DNA of 37,248 bases from NCBI GenBank assembly GCA_026388075.1, contig JAPLKN010000063.1, forward strand, positions 1 to 37,248, given 5' to 3'. Position numbers and translations under genes: made by a program. Of the stretch, positions 8,269 through 16,249 are shown piece by piece. Within the stretch, counting starts at the first letter, position 1. The number at the start of each line of letters is the position of its first letter. The notes below the pieces were generated by a model that saw only the letters and a program-made list of their open reading frames with translations, searched no databases and was not told where the DNA came from. Source of the stretch: Elusimicrobiota bacterium (GTDB lineage Bacteria; Elusimicrobiota; Endomicrobiia; Endomicrobiales; JAPLKN01).

Positions 8269-9203
8269 AGATTATTTTTTTCGGGACTCCGGAAATTGCG
8301 GTTCCTTTCTTGAAAGAGTGCTTAGAAAAGCATACTGTTGTTGGAGTAATTACCCAGCCTGATAAACCGTCTTCCAGGCATTACAAAATACATTCGCCCG
8401 AAGTTAAAATTGAAGCGGTTAAAAATGAAGTAGATGTTTTTCAGCCTGAAAAGTTCAATGATGAGTTGATAGAAGAAATTAAAGCTTTAAAACCCGATGT
8501 CGGGATTGTTGTTTCATACGGGAAACTTATTCCAAAAAGAGTTTTTGATTTGCCCGCTTTTGGATGTTTCAACATTCATTTCTCGCTTTTGCCAAAATAC
8601 CGCGGAGCTGCGCCTGTTCAGTGGGTGTTGATAAACGGGGAAAAAACAACCGGTGTAACCTCATTCTGGATTGAAGAAACTCTGGATTCGGGCCCTATAT
8701 TAGTTCAAAAAACAGTTCAAATAGAATCTGATGATGAAGCAACAAGCCTTTTTAATAAATTGATTCCTGTAGGTATTGAAGTTATGAATGAAACGCTTGA
8801 CCTGTTAAAAAACGGAAAAGTTCCGGGAACGCCTCAAAAAGGAATGCCGAGTCTTGCTCCGTCATTAGAAAAAGAGGACGGGAAAATAAACTGGGCTAAA
8901 TCTGCCAACGAAATACTGAATCTCATAAGGGGAACTTATCCTTGGCCGGGGGCATATACATTGGGAAGTGACGGAAAAATGGCAAATAAAAGACTTAAAA
9001 TTATTAAGGCTCGCCTAATTCCTTCTCCAGTAAAAGAAAAAAATGGTGTAGTTGTTGAATTGAAAAAAAATGAAGGTTTTTTGGTAGGCTGCGGGGAGGG
9101 GGCTCTTCTTATAACAGAGGTTCAGCCGGAAAATAAAAATCCTATGTCCGCTTGGGCATTCATTCAAGGCGGTTATGTAGGATTAGGGTCAAAATTCAGC
9201 TGA
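8262..9203 (+). CDS. fmt: Methionyl-tRNA formyltransferase
   Basis: Formylates initiator Met-tRNA using 10-formyl-tetrahydrofolate. The N-terminal FFGTPEIAVPFL and the catalytic block NIHFSLLPKYRGAAPVQW are present; the usual NxHxSLLP has Phe between His and Ser. This is followed by the C-terminal tRNA-binding domain (INWAKSANEILNLIRGTYPWPGA). The length of 313 residues is normal. The start overlaps the def stop. fmt ends the first operon, as a separate promoter follows at 9245. Confidence 0.96.
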   Translation: MVKIIFFGTPEIAVPFLKECLEKHTVVGVITQPDKPSSRHYKIHSPEVKIEAVKNEVDVFQPEKFNDELIEEIKALKPDVGIVVSYGKLIPKRVFDLPAFGCFNIHFSLLPKYRGAAPVQWVLINGEKTTGVTSFWIEETLDSGPILVQKTVQIESDDEATSLFNKLIPVGIEVMNETLDLLKNGKVPGTPQKGMPSLAPSLEKEDGKINWAKSANEILNLIRGTYPWPGAYTLGSDGKMANKRLKIIKARLIPSPVKEKNGVVVELKKNEGFLVGCGEGALLITEVQPENKNPMSAWAFIQGGYVGLGSKFS

Positions 9204-9244
9204 ATTACAGGCCGTTTTTGATATTGTTCATAACTCATTTTGAT

Positions 9245-9273
9245 TTGACTTTAGGGTTATTTTTTGACATAAT
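9245..9273 (+). promoter_or_regulatory. Sigma-70-type promoter for rpmE
   Basis: TTGACT (9245-9250) and CATAAT (9268-9273) are separated by exactly 17 bases, each one mismatch from the consensus hexamers. They lie in the short gap between fmt and rpmE. Transcription would start near 9280, about 25 bases before the rpmE ATG and just before its Shine-Dalgarno AGGAG. Confidence 0.6.
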
Positions 9274-9304
9274 ACTGTCCCATAAATAAAGGAGATAATA
9301 AACC

Positions 9305-9643
9305 ATGAGAGAAGGAATACATCCCCAATATGTTGACTGTACTGTAACTTGTGCTTGCGGGTACTCGTTTAAAACGCGTTCAACAAAACCTATATTAAAA
9401 CTGGAAATTTGCTCAAATTGTCACCCATTTTTCACTGGTAAACAGAAATTGGTAGACTCAGCCGGGCGCGTAGAAAGGTTCCAAAAACGTTTCGCTAAAA
9501 CGGAAGGCAAAACAGTTAAGCGCGCGAAAAAGGTAAAAGAATCTATTGCGGACAAAAAGCCCAAAGGGAAGATTTTAACTACTTCTCCGAAAAGAAAATC
9601 AGCAGGAAAAAAAGAAGAAAAATCCGGTAAAAAAGAGAAGTAG
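9305..9643 (+). CDS. rpmE: Ribosomal protein L31 with long basic tail
   Basis: Large-subunit ribosomal protein L31 (bL31), zinc-ribbon type. It starts [10 protein letters not shown]; the metal-binding cysteines are in DCTVTCACG and [18 protein letters not shown], and [11 protein letters not shown] ends the core at about residue 65. The remaining 45 or so residues are mostly Lys, Ala, Ser and Glu, making the protein 112 residues against about 70 for typical L31. AGGAG lies upstream of the ATG. The gene has its own promoter and terminator, so it is a single-gene unit. Confidence 0.95.
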   Translation: MREGIHPQYVDCTVTCACGYSFKTRSTKPILKLEICSNCHPFFTGKQKLVDSAGRVERFQKRFAKTEGKTVKRAKKVKESIADKKPKGKILTTSPKRKSAGKKEEKSGKKEK

Positions 9644-9660
9644 ATATCTTTATCATTTTT

Positions 9661-9707
9661 ATGGCAGAATTAGTGCAACAGAAACTAATTCTGTCATTTT
9701 GTTTTTT
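9661..9707 (+). terminator. Rho-independent terminator after rpmE
   Basis: A 14-bp stem pairs ATGGCAGAATTAGT (9661-9674) with ACTAATTCTGTCAT (9684-9697), with one G-T pair and a nine-base loop. It is followed at once by TTT-G-TTTTTT. It lies 17 bases past the rpmE stop codon. Confidence 0.85.
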
Positions 9708-10128
9708 CCGCCTTCGCACCGTCCGCCAATGGCGGAGGCAGGGAAAACCCCTAACTTCTTTTAGAAGATGCTCGCCAATTGGCGAAGTCTCGCCTATGGC
9801 GGAAATGCGAAGGCGGAACCCCCTGCTTAGTTTTGCTTCCCTACAGTTTTCTTCCCCAAAGATTTCCTTCCCCTATGATTTCTCCGAAATCAAGACAAGG
9901 GGACGATGTGAAATCTAGGCCCCATATGGTTTCTTCGAAACCAAGACAATGGGACAAGCATGGGGACAAGTCGAAAACTAATCGCAGGGACAAGTAGCAA
10001 AACTAGGGGGTAAGCTTCGGCGCCTGCCTCGCCGGCGGGCAGGGATTTCGCCCGCTTCGCCCGCCTAGCATCTAGGCTGGCAGCGAGGAAACCAAAGATA
10101 CCATGGTCGTAAGACCATAGAGCTTCAT
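9708..10128 (+). repeat. Dispersed hairpin repeat, copy 2, interrupted by about 270 bp
   Basis: 9708-9816 matches 1436-1544 closely and 10088-10128 matches the end of copy 1, including the GTAA-loop hairpin and the terminal AGCTTCAT. The 9817-10087 segment between them is absent from copy 1. That segment is GC-rich and full of hairpins: a long outer stem (9828-9837 with 9996-10005, extended by CCCCC with GGGGG), the two tandem hairpins listed separately, and GCCTAG-CAT-CTAGGC near 10067-10076. Short open frames across it are side effects of the repeat. The whole gap 9644-10152 has no supportable gene. Confidence 0.8.
9870..9953 (+). repeat. Tandem hairpin pair with compensatory base changes
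   Basis: Unit A (9870-9902) pairs GATTTC with GAAATC and, outside, CCCCT with AGGGG. Unit B (9920-9953) pairs GGTTTC with GAAACC and CCCAT with ATGGG. Both share the 3' strand tail CAAGACAA. The units align along about 35 bases, and where they differ in a stem both sides have changed together (A-T to G-C inside, T-A against A-T outside). This points to pairing having been kept after duplication. Confidence 0.65.
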
Positions 10129-10152
10129 AAATGAGTTAATCGGGAAAAAAGA

Positions 10153-11235
10153 ATGTTTAGCGAAGCAATTAAACAAAAACTTGAAAAAATGTATAATAGA
10201 ACTGAAGAGCTGGAACGTTTATTGAGCGATCCTTCAGTAATTTCTAATTCCGAGCTTTATCGTAAGTATTCAAAAGAGCATTCGCTTCTTCTAGCATTTG
10301 CACAGAATTACCGTGAATATAAAAATCTGCTTAATGAACTTAAAAATCTTGATGAACTTAAAAGTTCCAGCGATACCGAAATAAAAATTATTGCGGAAAG
10401 CGAATATGTTAATCTGAGCAGCAGGCTGGAAAAATTAGAAACAGAGATGAAGATATTTTTAATTCCTCCAGATCCTAATGAGGGAAAAAATATTATAGTT
10501 GAAATACGGGCAGGGACGGGAGGGGAAGAAGCAGCTCTTTTTGCAGGGGATCTTTTTAGGATGTACTGCCGGTACGCTGAAAGCAAGGGGTATAAGATTG
10601 AGCAGATGGACTCAAATCCCACGGGGATCGGAGGATTTAAGGAAGTAATTTTTTCAGTATCGGGAAAAGATGTCTGGAAATATTTTAAATTTGAACGCGG
10701 AATACACCGTGTTCAAAGGGTTCCCGAAACTGAAGCTTCAGGGAGAATACATACTTCTGCGGTTACGGTTGCGGTTCTGCCGGAAGCCGAAGAAGTTGAT
10801 GTTGAAGTTAAACCAGAAGATTTAAGAATTGACACTTACCGGGCTTCCGGCGCGGGCGGCCAGCACGTAAATAAAACGGATTCGGCTGTGCGCATAACAC
10901 ACATTCCTTCAGGGGTAGCTGTCGCCTGCCAGGATGAGCGCAGTCAAATGAAAAACCGCGCAAAAGCAATGCAGATTTTGAGAGCAAAGCTTTATGATCA
11001 AAAGATGGTTGAGCAGGAGAACTCAATTATTGAAGATAGAAGGAAACAGGTCGGTTCGGGAGACCGCTCAGAAAAAATTAGAACATATAATTTCCCTCAA
11101 AATAGAATAACTGACCACAGGCTAGATTTTAGTATTCATCGCCTGAAAGAAGTATTGGAAGGCGATATGGATGAACTTCTGGAAAAGCTGATTACAGCCG
11201 ATCAGGAACAGAGGATGTCAAGCATAGGCAGATAA
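10153..11235 (+). CDS. prfA: Peptide chain release factor 1
   Basis: Ends translation at UAA and UAG. The codon-recognition tripeptide region [13 protein letters not shown] corresponds to the P-x-T motif of RF1, not the SPF of RF2. The catalytic loop is [14 protein letters not shown]. The N-terminal domain is helical, and the protein has the standard 360 residues. The ATG at 10153 is 24 bases beyond the repeat end at 10128. The gene abuts prmC with no spacer, so both are surely co-transcribed. Confidence 0.96.
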   Translation: MFSEAIKQKLEKMYNRTEELERLLSDPSVISNSELYRKYSKEHSLLLAFAQNYREYKNLLNELKNLDELKSSSDTEIKIIAESEYVNLSSRLEKLETEMKIFLIPPDPNEGKNIIVEIRAGTGGEEAALFAGDLFRMYCRYAESKGYKIEQMDSNPTGIGGFKEVIFSVSGKDVWKYFKFERGIHRVQRVPETEASGRIHTSAVTVAVLPEAEEVDVEVKPEDLRIDTYRASGAGGQHVNKTDSAVRITHIPSGVAVACQDERSQMKNRAKAMQILRAKLYDQKMVEQENSIIEDRRKQVGSGDRSEKIRTYNFPQNRITDHRLDFSIHRLKEVLEGDMDELLEKLITADQEQRMSSIGR

Positions 11236-12105
11236 ATGGAAAATATTTGGACTGTAGGGAAAATCTTGTCATGGACGGAAAAATATTTTGAAAATAAAAA
11301 TATTCCTGATTCGCGTCTGGAAACCGAAATTCTTTTATCTTCTATCATGGGATGCCGGAGGTTGGATTTAGTTTTAAGAAAAGACGATATTTTAAAAAAA
11401 GAAGCATTAAAATCCTTTAAAATACTTATTTTAGAAAGACAAAAACGCAAGCCCTTATCATATCTACTCGGCGAACATGAGTTCATGGGCTTAAAAATAT
11501 TGGTTGATGAAAATACTCTTATCCCAAGGCCTGAAACGGAAATACTTGTAGAAGAGTCTTTGAAAATATTAGAAAGAGAGAAAGGAAAGGTTGCCGCAGA
11601 TATCTGCACGGGTTCGGGATGCATTGCTGCATGCTTAGCAAAATTTTCTTCTGCTGAAATTATTTATGCGACTGACCTTAGCTCAAAGGCGCTTGAAATT
11701 GCCTATAAAAATATATTGAAAAATAACGTGGTTGGAAAAGTTATTTTAAAAAACGGAGATTTATTTAACGCTTTTCAGGGAGAAAACATTGAGAATAAAT
11801 TAGATATGATAATTTCCAACCCGCCTTATGTAGCCGAAAATGAGCTGGCAGCTTTACAGCCGGAAATTTCATATGAGCCCAAAATGGCTTTAAACGGTGG
11901 GAAAGACGGGCTTGATTTTTACCGAAGGATAAGCAGTGAAGCTCATTTTTATTTGAAGCCCGGCGGATATTTAATTATGGAAATGAATTCGGCAAAAAGT
12001 GCCGAGATAAATAAAATTTTTGAAACAAATGGTGTTAAAGTTGAAAAAACAGTAAAAGACTTTTCAAGTTTAGAAAGAGTTATAATAGGAAAAATAAATG
12101 GATAA
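11236..12105 (+). CDS. prmC: Release factor glutamine methyltransferase PrmC
   Basis: N5-methylates the Gln of the GGQ loop in release factors, here presumably the product of the adjacent prfA. The helical N-terminal domain includes PLSYLLGEHEFMGL, followed by the SAM fold DICTGSGCIAACLA and the catalytic NPPYV motif. The length of 289 residues is normal. The ATG directly follows the prfA stop codon, and the 3' end overlaps murA by 8 bases. Confidence 0.95.
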   Translation: MENIWTVGKILSWTEKYFENKNIPDSRLETEILLSSIMGCRRLDLVLRKDDILKKEALKSFKILILERQKRKPLSYLLGEHEFMGLKILVDENTLIPRPETEILVEESLKILEREKGKVAADICTGSGCIAACLAKFSSAEIIYATDLSSKALEIAYKNILKNNVVGKVILKNGDLFNAFQGENIENKLDMIISNPPYVAENELAALQPEISYEPKMALNGGKDGLDFYRRISSEAHFYLKPGGYLIMEMNSAKSAEINKIFETNGVKVEKTVKDFSSLERVIIGKING

Positions 12106-13351
12106 AATTGTAATATACGGCGGAAAAAAACTTAAAGGAACTGTGAAAATATCGGGTTCTAAGAATGCGGCCCTGCCGATATTGATTGCAACTCTATTAA
12201 CCGATGAATCCTGCTTAATTGAAAATGTGCCTTCTTTGGCGGATATTGATACTACTATCGGTTTTCTTACGTATATAGGAAAAAAGATTGAGAAAAATGA
12301 TCACAGAGTTTATATACACGCAGACGGATGTTTAAAACATTCCGCTCCGTATGATTTAGTTAGAAAAATGAGGGCAAGTATATTAGTTACTGGGCCTCTT
12401 TTGGCTCGCATAGGCAGGGTAGATGTTTCGCTTCCGGGGGGCTGCGCTATAGGAGCTCGTCCGATAGATATACATCTGGATGCTTTTAAGCGGCTGGGAG
12501 CCAAGATCAAACTAAAGTCAGGTTATGTTGACCTGAGCACCAAAAAACTTATCGGCAATAGGATTTATTTTCGTTTCCCCAGCGTAGGTGCCACGGAAAA
12601 TGTTTTGTTAGGCGCTGTATTGGCTAAAGGAAAAACAATTATTGAAAATGCCGCCAGGGAACCTGAAATTGCAGATCTCGCGGATTTTTTGAATAAAATG
12701 GGTGCAAAAATTTCAGGAGCCGGCACAAAAAAAATTATTATTGAAGGGGTAAACAAGCTGCATGGCGCAAAATATAGGATTATTCCCGATAGAATTGAAA
12801 CAGCAACTTATCTTGTGGCGACAGCTATTACTAAAGGCGATGTTAAGCTCGTGGAAACTGAACCTAAGCATTTGAAAAGTGTTATTTCAAAACTTAAAGA
12901 ATCAGGCATGAAAATAATGGTTAGCGCTCGCACAATTTCAGCTAAATGGACCGGGCCTCTTAAACCTGTAAATGTCAAGACCGAAGTATACCCTTTTTTC
13001 CCGACAGACGTCCAAGCTCAATGGATGGCTTTAATGTCAATAACTAAAGGAAAATCAAAAATTGAAGAAACGGTATTTGAAAATAGATTCCTGCATGTTG
13101 CTGAACTTCAGAGGCTGGGAGCAAACCTGGCTATTAAAGGCAATGTTGTTTTAGTAAAAGGGGTGAACGATCTTTCCGGCGCACCAATGATGGTTTCAGA
13201 TCTTCGCGCCGGGGCAGCTCTTGTTTTGGCGGCGCTTGCCGCAAAAGGAAAGTCAATAATTTCAAGAATATATCATCTTGACAGAGGCTACGAGCATCTT
13301 GAAAGAAAACTGAAAAGTCTGGGAGCAAATATAAAAAGAATACACTCATAA
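12098..13351 (+). CDS. murA: UDP-N-acetylglucosamine 1-carboxyvinyltransferase MurA
   Basis: First committed step of peptidoglycan synthesis: adds enolpyruvate from PEP to UDP-GlcNAc. It has the opening GGKKLKGTVKISGSKNAAL, the RKMRASILVTGPLLAR segment, and the active-site loop LPGGCAIGARPIDIH with Cys116, the residue attacked by fosfomycin. The length of 417 residues is standard. It overlaps prmC. Only five bases separate its stop from a remnant of the panB start (13357), which suggests that panB once followed murA directly. Confidence 0.96.
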   Translation: MDKIVIYGGKKLKGTVKISGSKNAALPILIATLLTDESCLIENVPSLADIDTTIGFLTYIGKKIEKNDHRVYIHADGCLKHSAPYDLVRKMRASILVTGPLLARIGRVDVSLPGGCAIGARPIDIHLDAFKRLGAKIKLKSGYVDLSTKKLIGNRIYFRFPSVGATENVLLGAVLAKGKTIIENAAREPEIADLADFLNKMGAKISGAGTKKIIIEGVNKLHGAKYRIIPDRIETATYLVATAITKGDVKLVETEPKHLKSVISKLKESGMKIMVSARTISAKWTGPLKPVNVKTEVYPFFPTDVQAQWMALMSITKGKSKIEETVFENRFLHVAELQRLGANLAIKGNVVLVKGVNDLSGAPMMVSDLRAGAALVLAALAAKGKSIISRIYHLDRGYEHLERKLKSLGANIKRIHS

Positions 13352-13356
13352 ATCAT

Positions 13357-13413
13357 ATGGATAAAATAACTGCCACTAAACTCAAAGAGATGAAGCAAAA
13401 AGGCAAAATATAG
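13357..13413 (+). pseudogene. Relic of a panB 5' end
   Basis: An ATG opens 18 codons reading [18 protein letters not shown] before TAG. The intact panB at 13532 starts [20 protein letters not shown]. Ten residues in a row ([11 protein letters not shown]) correspond, and most DNA differences there are in third codon positions (CTC/CTT, AAA/AAG, AAG/AAA, AAA/AAG). The relic is therefore a diverged panB start cut off where the GC-rich repeat begins, not a fresh duplication. It is unlikely to make a functional product. Confidence 0.75.
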
Positions 13414-13520
13414 CGGATAGCGTATTGCGGATAGGGAAAAATCTTTTTAGTTTCTGAAGTTTCTATACGCTACCCCTGCCTCCGCCTGAGGCGGACGGCG
13501 CTAAACGCTATACGCTAATA
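13411..13520. repeat. Repeat inserted between panB relic and panB
   Basis: TAGCGTAT (13418-13425) faces ATACGCTA at 13465-13472 and again at 13510-13517. Inside is TCCGCC-TGA-GGCGGA (13481-13495), the same stem as in the dispersed repeats at 1450 and 9722 but with a different loop. GCGGATAG-type motifs also recur at 13413-13434. The sequence is unlike the flanking coding DNA. No gene is present. Confidence 0.6.
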
Positions 13521-13531
13521 TGTGAGGAATT

Positions 13532-14335
13532 ATGGCAGATAAAGTAACTACAATAAAACTTAAGGAGATGAAACAAAAGGGCGAGAAGATCACAATGCTT
13601 ACCGCTTATGATTTCAGCACAGCAAAAGTCCTCAATGAAGCGGGGATTGACATAATTCTGGTTGGTGATTCTTTGGGAATGGTAAAATTAGGGTATGAAA
13701 ATACCCTGCCCGTAACGGTTGAAGATATTTTTTATCACACGAAAGCAGTTAAAAGAGGAAACTCCAGGGCTCTTTTAGTTGCCGATATGCCGTTTATGTC
13801 TTATGAGACAAATAAAAAAGACGCTCTTTACAATGCGGGTAGAATGGTTAAAGAAGGCGGAGCCGAAGCCGTAAAGATTGAAGGCGGCATAGACTGTATT
13901 GAGACTATTAAGTCCATAATAAGAACAAAAATACCCGTAATGGGGCATTTAGGGCTTACACCTCAGGCAATTAATCAGTTAGGAGGATATAAAGTGCAGG
14001 GCAGGGAAGAAGAAGCAGCCGAGAAAATATTTTTTGAGGCCAGGGAACTTGAAAAAGCAGGGGTTTTTGCGATAGTACTTGAATGCATTCCTGAAAAACT
14101 TTCTCAAAAAATAACAAAAACTATCTCGGTACCGACAATCGGGATAGGCGCCGGGCCGGTTTGCGACGGACAAGTTCTTGTCACCGACGATATGATTGGT
14201 TTATTCGCAGAATTCAAACCCAAGTTTGTTAAGCGCTATCTAAATTTACGACCTCAAATAGTTAACGCTGTAAAACAGTATTGCGCGGAAGTAAAAGAAG
14301 GTAAATTTCCATCAGAAGAGCATACCTACAAATAA
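13532..14335 (+). CDS. panB: 3-methyl-2-oxobutanoate hydroxymethyltransferase
   Basis: Makes ketopantoate from 2-oxoisovalerate and methylene-tetrahydrofolate, the first step to pantothenate. Conserved blocks are [65 protein letters not shown] and [17 protein letters not shown]. The length of 267 residues is normal. GAGGA precedes the ATG. A truncated, diverged copy of its 5' end lies upstream. One base separates its stop from panC, so the two form an operon. With coaB and coaC nearby, the window covers four steps toward CoA. Confidence 0.96.
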   Translation: MADKVTTIKLKEMKQKGEKITMLTAYDFSTAKVLNEAGIDIILVGDSLGMVKLGYENTLPVTVEDIFYHTKAVKRGNSRALLVADMPFMSYETNKKDALYNAGRMVKEGGAEAVKIEGGIDCIETIKSIIRTKIPVMGHLGLTPQAINQLGGYKVQGREEEAAEKIFFEARELEKAGVFAIVLECIPEKLSQKITKTISVPTIGIGAGPVCDGQVLVTDDMIGLFAEFKPKFVKRYLNLRPQIVNAVKQYCAEVKEGKFPSEEHTYK

Positions 14336-14336
14336 A

Positions 14337-15191
14337 ATGAAAATAATTCGCTCGCCTCAAGAAATGCGATCCATTGCTTCAAAAATTAAACGTAACGGAA
14401 AAAAAATCGGGCTTGTTCCAACAATGGGAGCTTTGCATGAAGGGCATCTTTCTTTAATTAAAAGAGCTCTAAAAGAAAATAATATTGTTGTTGTATCTAT
14501 TTTCGTAAATCCAAAACAATTCGGCCCAAAAGAAGATTATATTCTTTATCCAAGACCTTTTAAAAAAGATATCAAAGTTTGTGAAAAAATCGGAGCGGAT
14601 TATGTTTTTTCGCCTAAGCCTATAGCGATGTATCCAAAAAGTCACCTGACATTTGTAAATGTTGAAAAGCTTTCCGAGGTTCTTTGCGGAAAATCCCGTC
14701 CGGGACATTTCCGAGGGGTAGCGACTATTGTTGCCAAACTTTTTAATATTATTCAGCCCGATAAAGCATATTTTGGCATGAAAGATTACCAGCAGCTTAA
14801 GATAATTGAACAAATGGCAAAAGATTTGGATTTTCCAGTAAAAATTGTTTCTTGTCCGATAATTAGAGAAAAGTCCGGGCTTGCCCTTTCAAGCCGAAAT
14901 CAATATCTATCCATCAGCCAGCATAATGACAGTCCTATGATTTATCAATCTTTACAATCTGCCCGTGATTTGATAAAATCCAAAAAAGCAAAAAACGCAG
15001 AAAAAATAACTAAAATATTGAAAAAAAACTTATTGAAAATTCCCGATTCAAAAATTGACTATATTAGTATTTTGAATGCTAAAAACATGGGACCCTTAAA
15101 TTTGATAAAGCCACCTATAGTTATCGCAGTTGCCGTTTGGGTCGGCAAAACTCGTTTAATTGACAATATAGTGATAGAAAAATATTCTTAA
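14337..15191 (+). CDS. panC: Pantothenate synthetase
   Basis: ATP-dependent condensation of pantoate with beta-alanine to pantothenate. The nucleotidyltransferase signature is PTMGALHEGHLSLIKRA, followed by SIFVNPKQFGPKEDYILYPR, the ATP-binding FRGVATIVAKLFNIIQPDKA and FGMKDYQQL, and SSRNQYLS (KMSKS-like). The length of 284 residues is normal. It is coupled to panB with a one-base gap. panD, which would supply beta-alanine, is not in the window. Confidence 0.96.
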   Translation: MKIIRSPQEMRSIASKIKRNGKKIGLVPTMGALHEGHLSLIKRALKENNIVVVSIFVNPKQFGPKEDYILYPRPFKKDIKVCEKIGADYVFSPKPIAMYPKSHLTFVNVEKLSEVLCGKSRPGHFRGVATIVAKLFNIIQPDKAYFGMKDYQQLKIIEQMAKDLDFPVKIVSCPIIREKSGLALSSRNQYLSISQHNDSPMIYQSLQSARDLIKSKKAKNAEKITKILKKNLLKIPDSKIDYISILNAKNMGPLNLIKPPIVIAVAVWVGKTRLIDNIVIEKYS

Positions 15192-15241
15192 ATTGATTTT
15201 ATGGAAAAGATATCCCATATAACGGGATCAGGGAGGTTTTA

Positions 15242-15769
15242 ATGAAGCCAGTTTTTCGCAGGACGCATTACATTATCAAACCGCTGCTCCAATGGAAATA
15301 TTTTTTTATTTCTCTTTTGTTAGTAGTTGTGACTGCGCTGATTGTATATTACGTTTTTTGGCTTGCACTCGTGACATCTCCAGGGCTTGAAAATTTGAGT
15401 TCCGGAGACTGGAGAGCTCTAGCCAGCGCTTATAATTCCGGATTTATTTGGGTAGTGATAACACTAGCTCTTTCCGCAGGAATTGCGAGCATATTTTTGT
15501 TTCATAAATTAATTGGGCCTATTTACGTTTTTGAAAGGGCATTGAAGTTCCTGAAATTGGGAGATCTCAGAACCTCAGTTCATACTCGCAAAAGAGACGA
15601 ATTAAAAGGAATGGCCAGTGATATGCAGGCGATGATAGAAAACATCAGGCAAGCAGTCCAAGATGATCGCAGCAAAGTGGAAGAAATTAAGAAAAAAATT
15701 GATATCGGGGATTACGATGAAGCTAAAGAACTGCTTTCTAAAGTAACCAGCTGGTATACTTTAGACTAG
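15242..15769 (+). CDS. Two-helix membrane protein with a HAMP-like domain, no output domain
   Basis: The 175-residue protein has transmembrane helices at about residues 20-45 (FFISLLLVVVTALIVYYVFW) and 67-90. Next comes LIGPIYVFERALKFLKLGD, a HAMP-like linker, and a coiled-coil tail with RKRDELKGMASDMQAM. The short loop between the helices (about 25 residues) is too small for a usual sensor domain, and no kinase or methyl-accepting region follows. GGGAGG precedes the ATG. A second protein of the same design lies at 19641 after a histidine kinase, so both may work with that kinase. This role is inference. Confidence 0.75.
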   Translation: MKPVFRRTHYIIKPLLQWKYFFISLLLVVVTALIVYYVFWLALVTSPGLENLSSGDWRALASAYNSGFIWVVITLALSAGIASIFLFHKLIGPIYVFERALKFLKLGDLRTSVHTRKRDELKGMASDMQAMIENIRQAVQDDRSKVEEIKKKIDIGDYDEAKELLSKVTSWYTLD

Positions 15770-15854
15770 TACTAAAGAATCCCTGATTCTCAGTTAATTC
15801 CAATTAATTTTTGTAATAACGAACGGATTCAATTTTAAATCTTAAATAAATTCC

Positions 15855-16236
15855 GCCAACGGATTTTTACCCGCCAAAAATTGAAACCCTGAACCAAGGT
15901 TTGGGGACGAGCTTGATAAAATTTGAAAAAGATTTAATGAAATCAAAAAGAGTTCTGAAGCCGTGACTGCCGAAGGGCGGGGATTTCATATTACCGAAGG
16001 AGCCAAAGGTTCCTGCCGGAAGTATTGAACCCAGATTTTTCAACAGAAAAATCTGCACGCCGCGGCGGGCCGCACCATTGAAAAATGCTGAAAAATGAAG
16101 CACTTTAAAAGAGTGTCAGCTGGAAACCCCTGCAAACATTTAATTGAACAAGTTATAAATGGTGCGGGGTTAACCCAGCTCGTCGGTGACAGGCTGTCCC
16201 TTCAGGACAAATTTTGCAATCTGTCGCAAAATTTGG
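15855..16236. other. Hairpin-rich non-coding region before nadB
   Basis: The gap 15770-16249 has no supportable gene and many stems: GGAGCC-AAA-GGTTCC near 15999-16013, CAGATTTTT with AAAAATCTG (9 bp, near 16032-16055), a long-range 10-bp stem 16070-16079 with 16158-16167 enclosing smaller hairpins, the palindrome GGGTTAACCC, and CAAATTTTGC with GCAAAATTTG (16208-16217 with 16226-16235) ending 14 bases before the nadB ATG. I find no tmRNA, RNase P or SRP signature. It could be a structured RNA, a nadB leader or a repeat element. Confidence 0.5.
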
Positions 16237-16249
16237 GTTGAACCTTTTT

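Noticed and set aside
9661-9997. Open frames at 9661-9918 and 9779-9997
   Set aside because: The first begins on the rpmE terminator stem, and both cross repeat copy 2; no protein family is visible.
15867-16103. Minus-strand frame of 78 codons
   Set aside because: It lies in the hairpin-rich gap before nadB, has no ribosome-binding site, and no family is recognisable.
15855-16236. tmRNA, RNase P RNA, SRP RNA or group II intron remnant
   Set aside because: None of the conserved core sequences of these RNAs is present.
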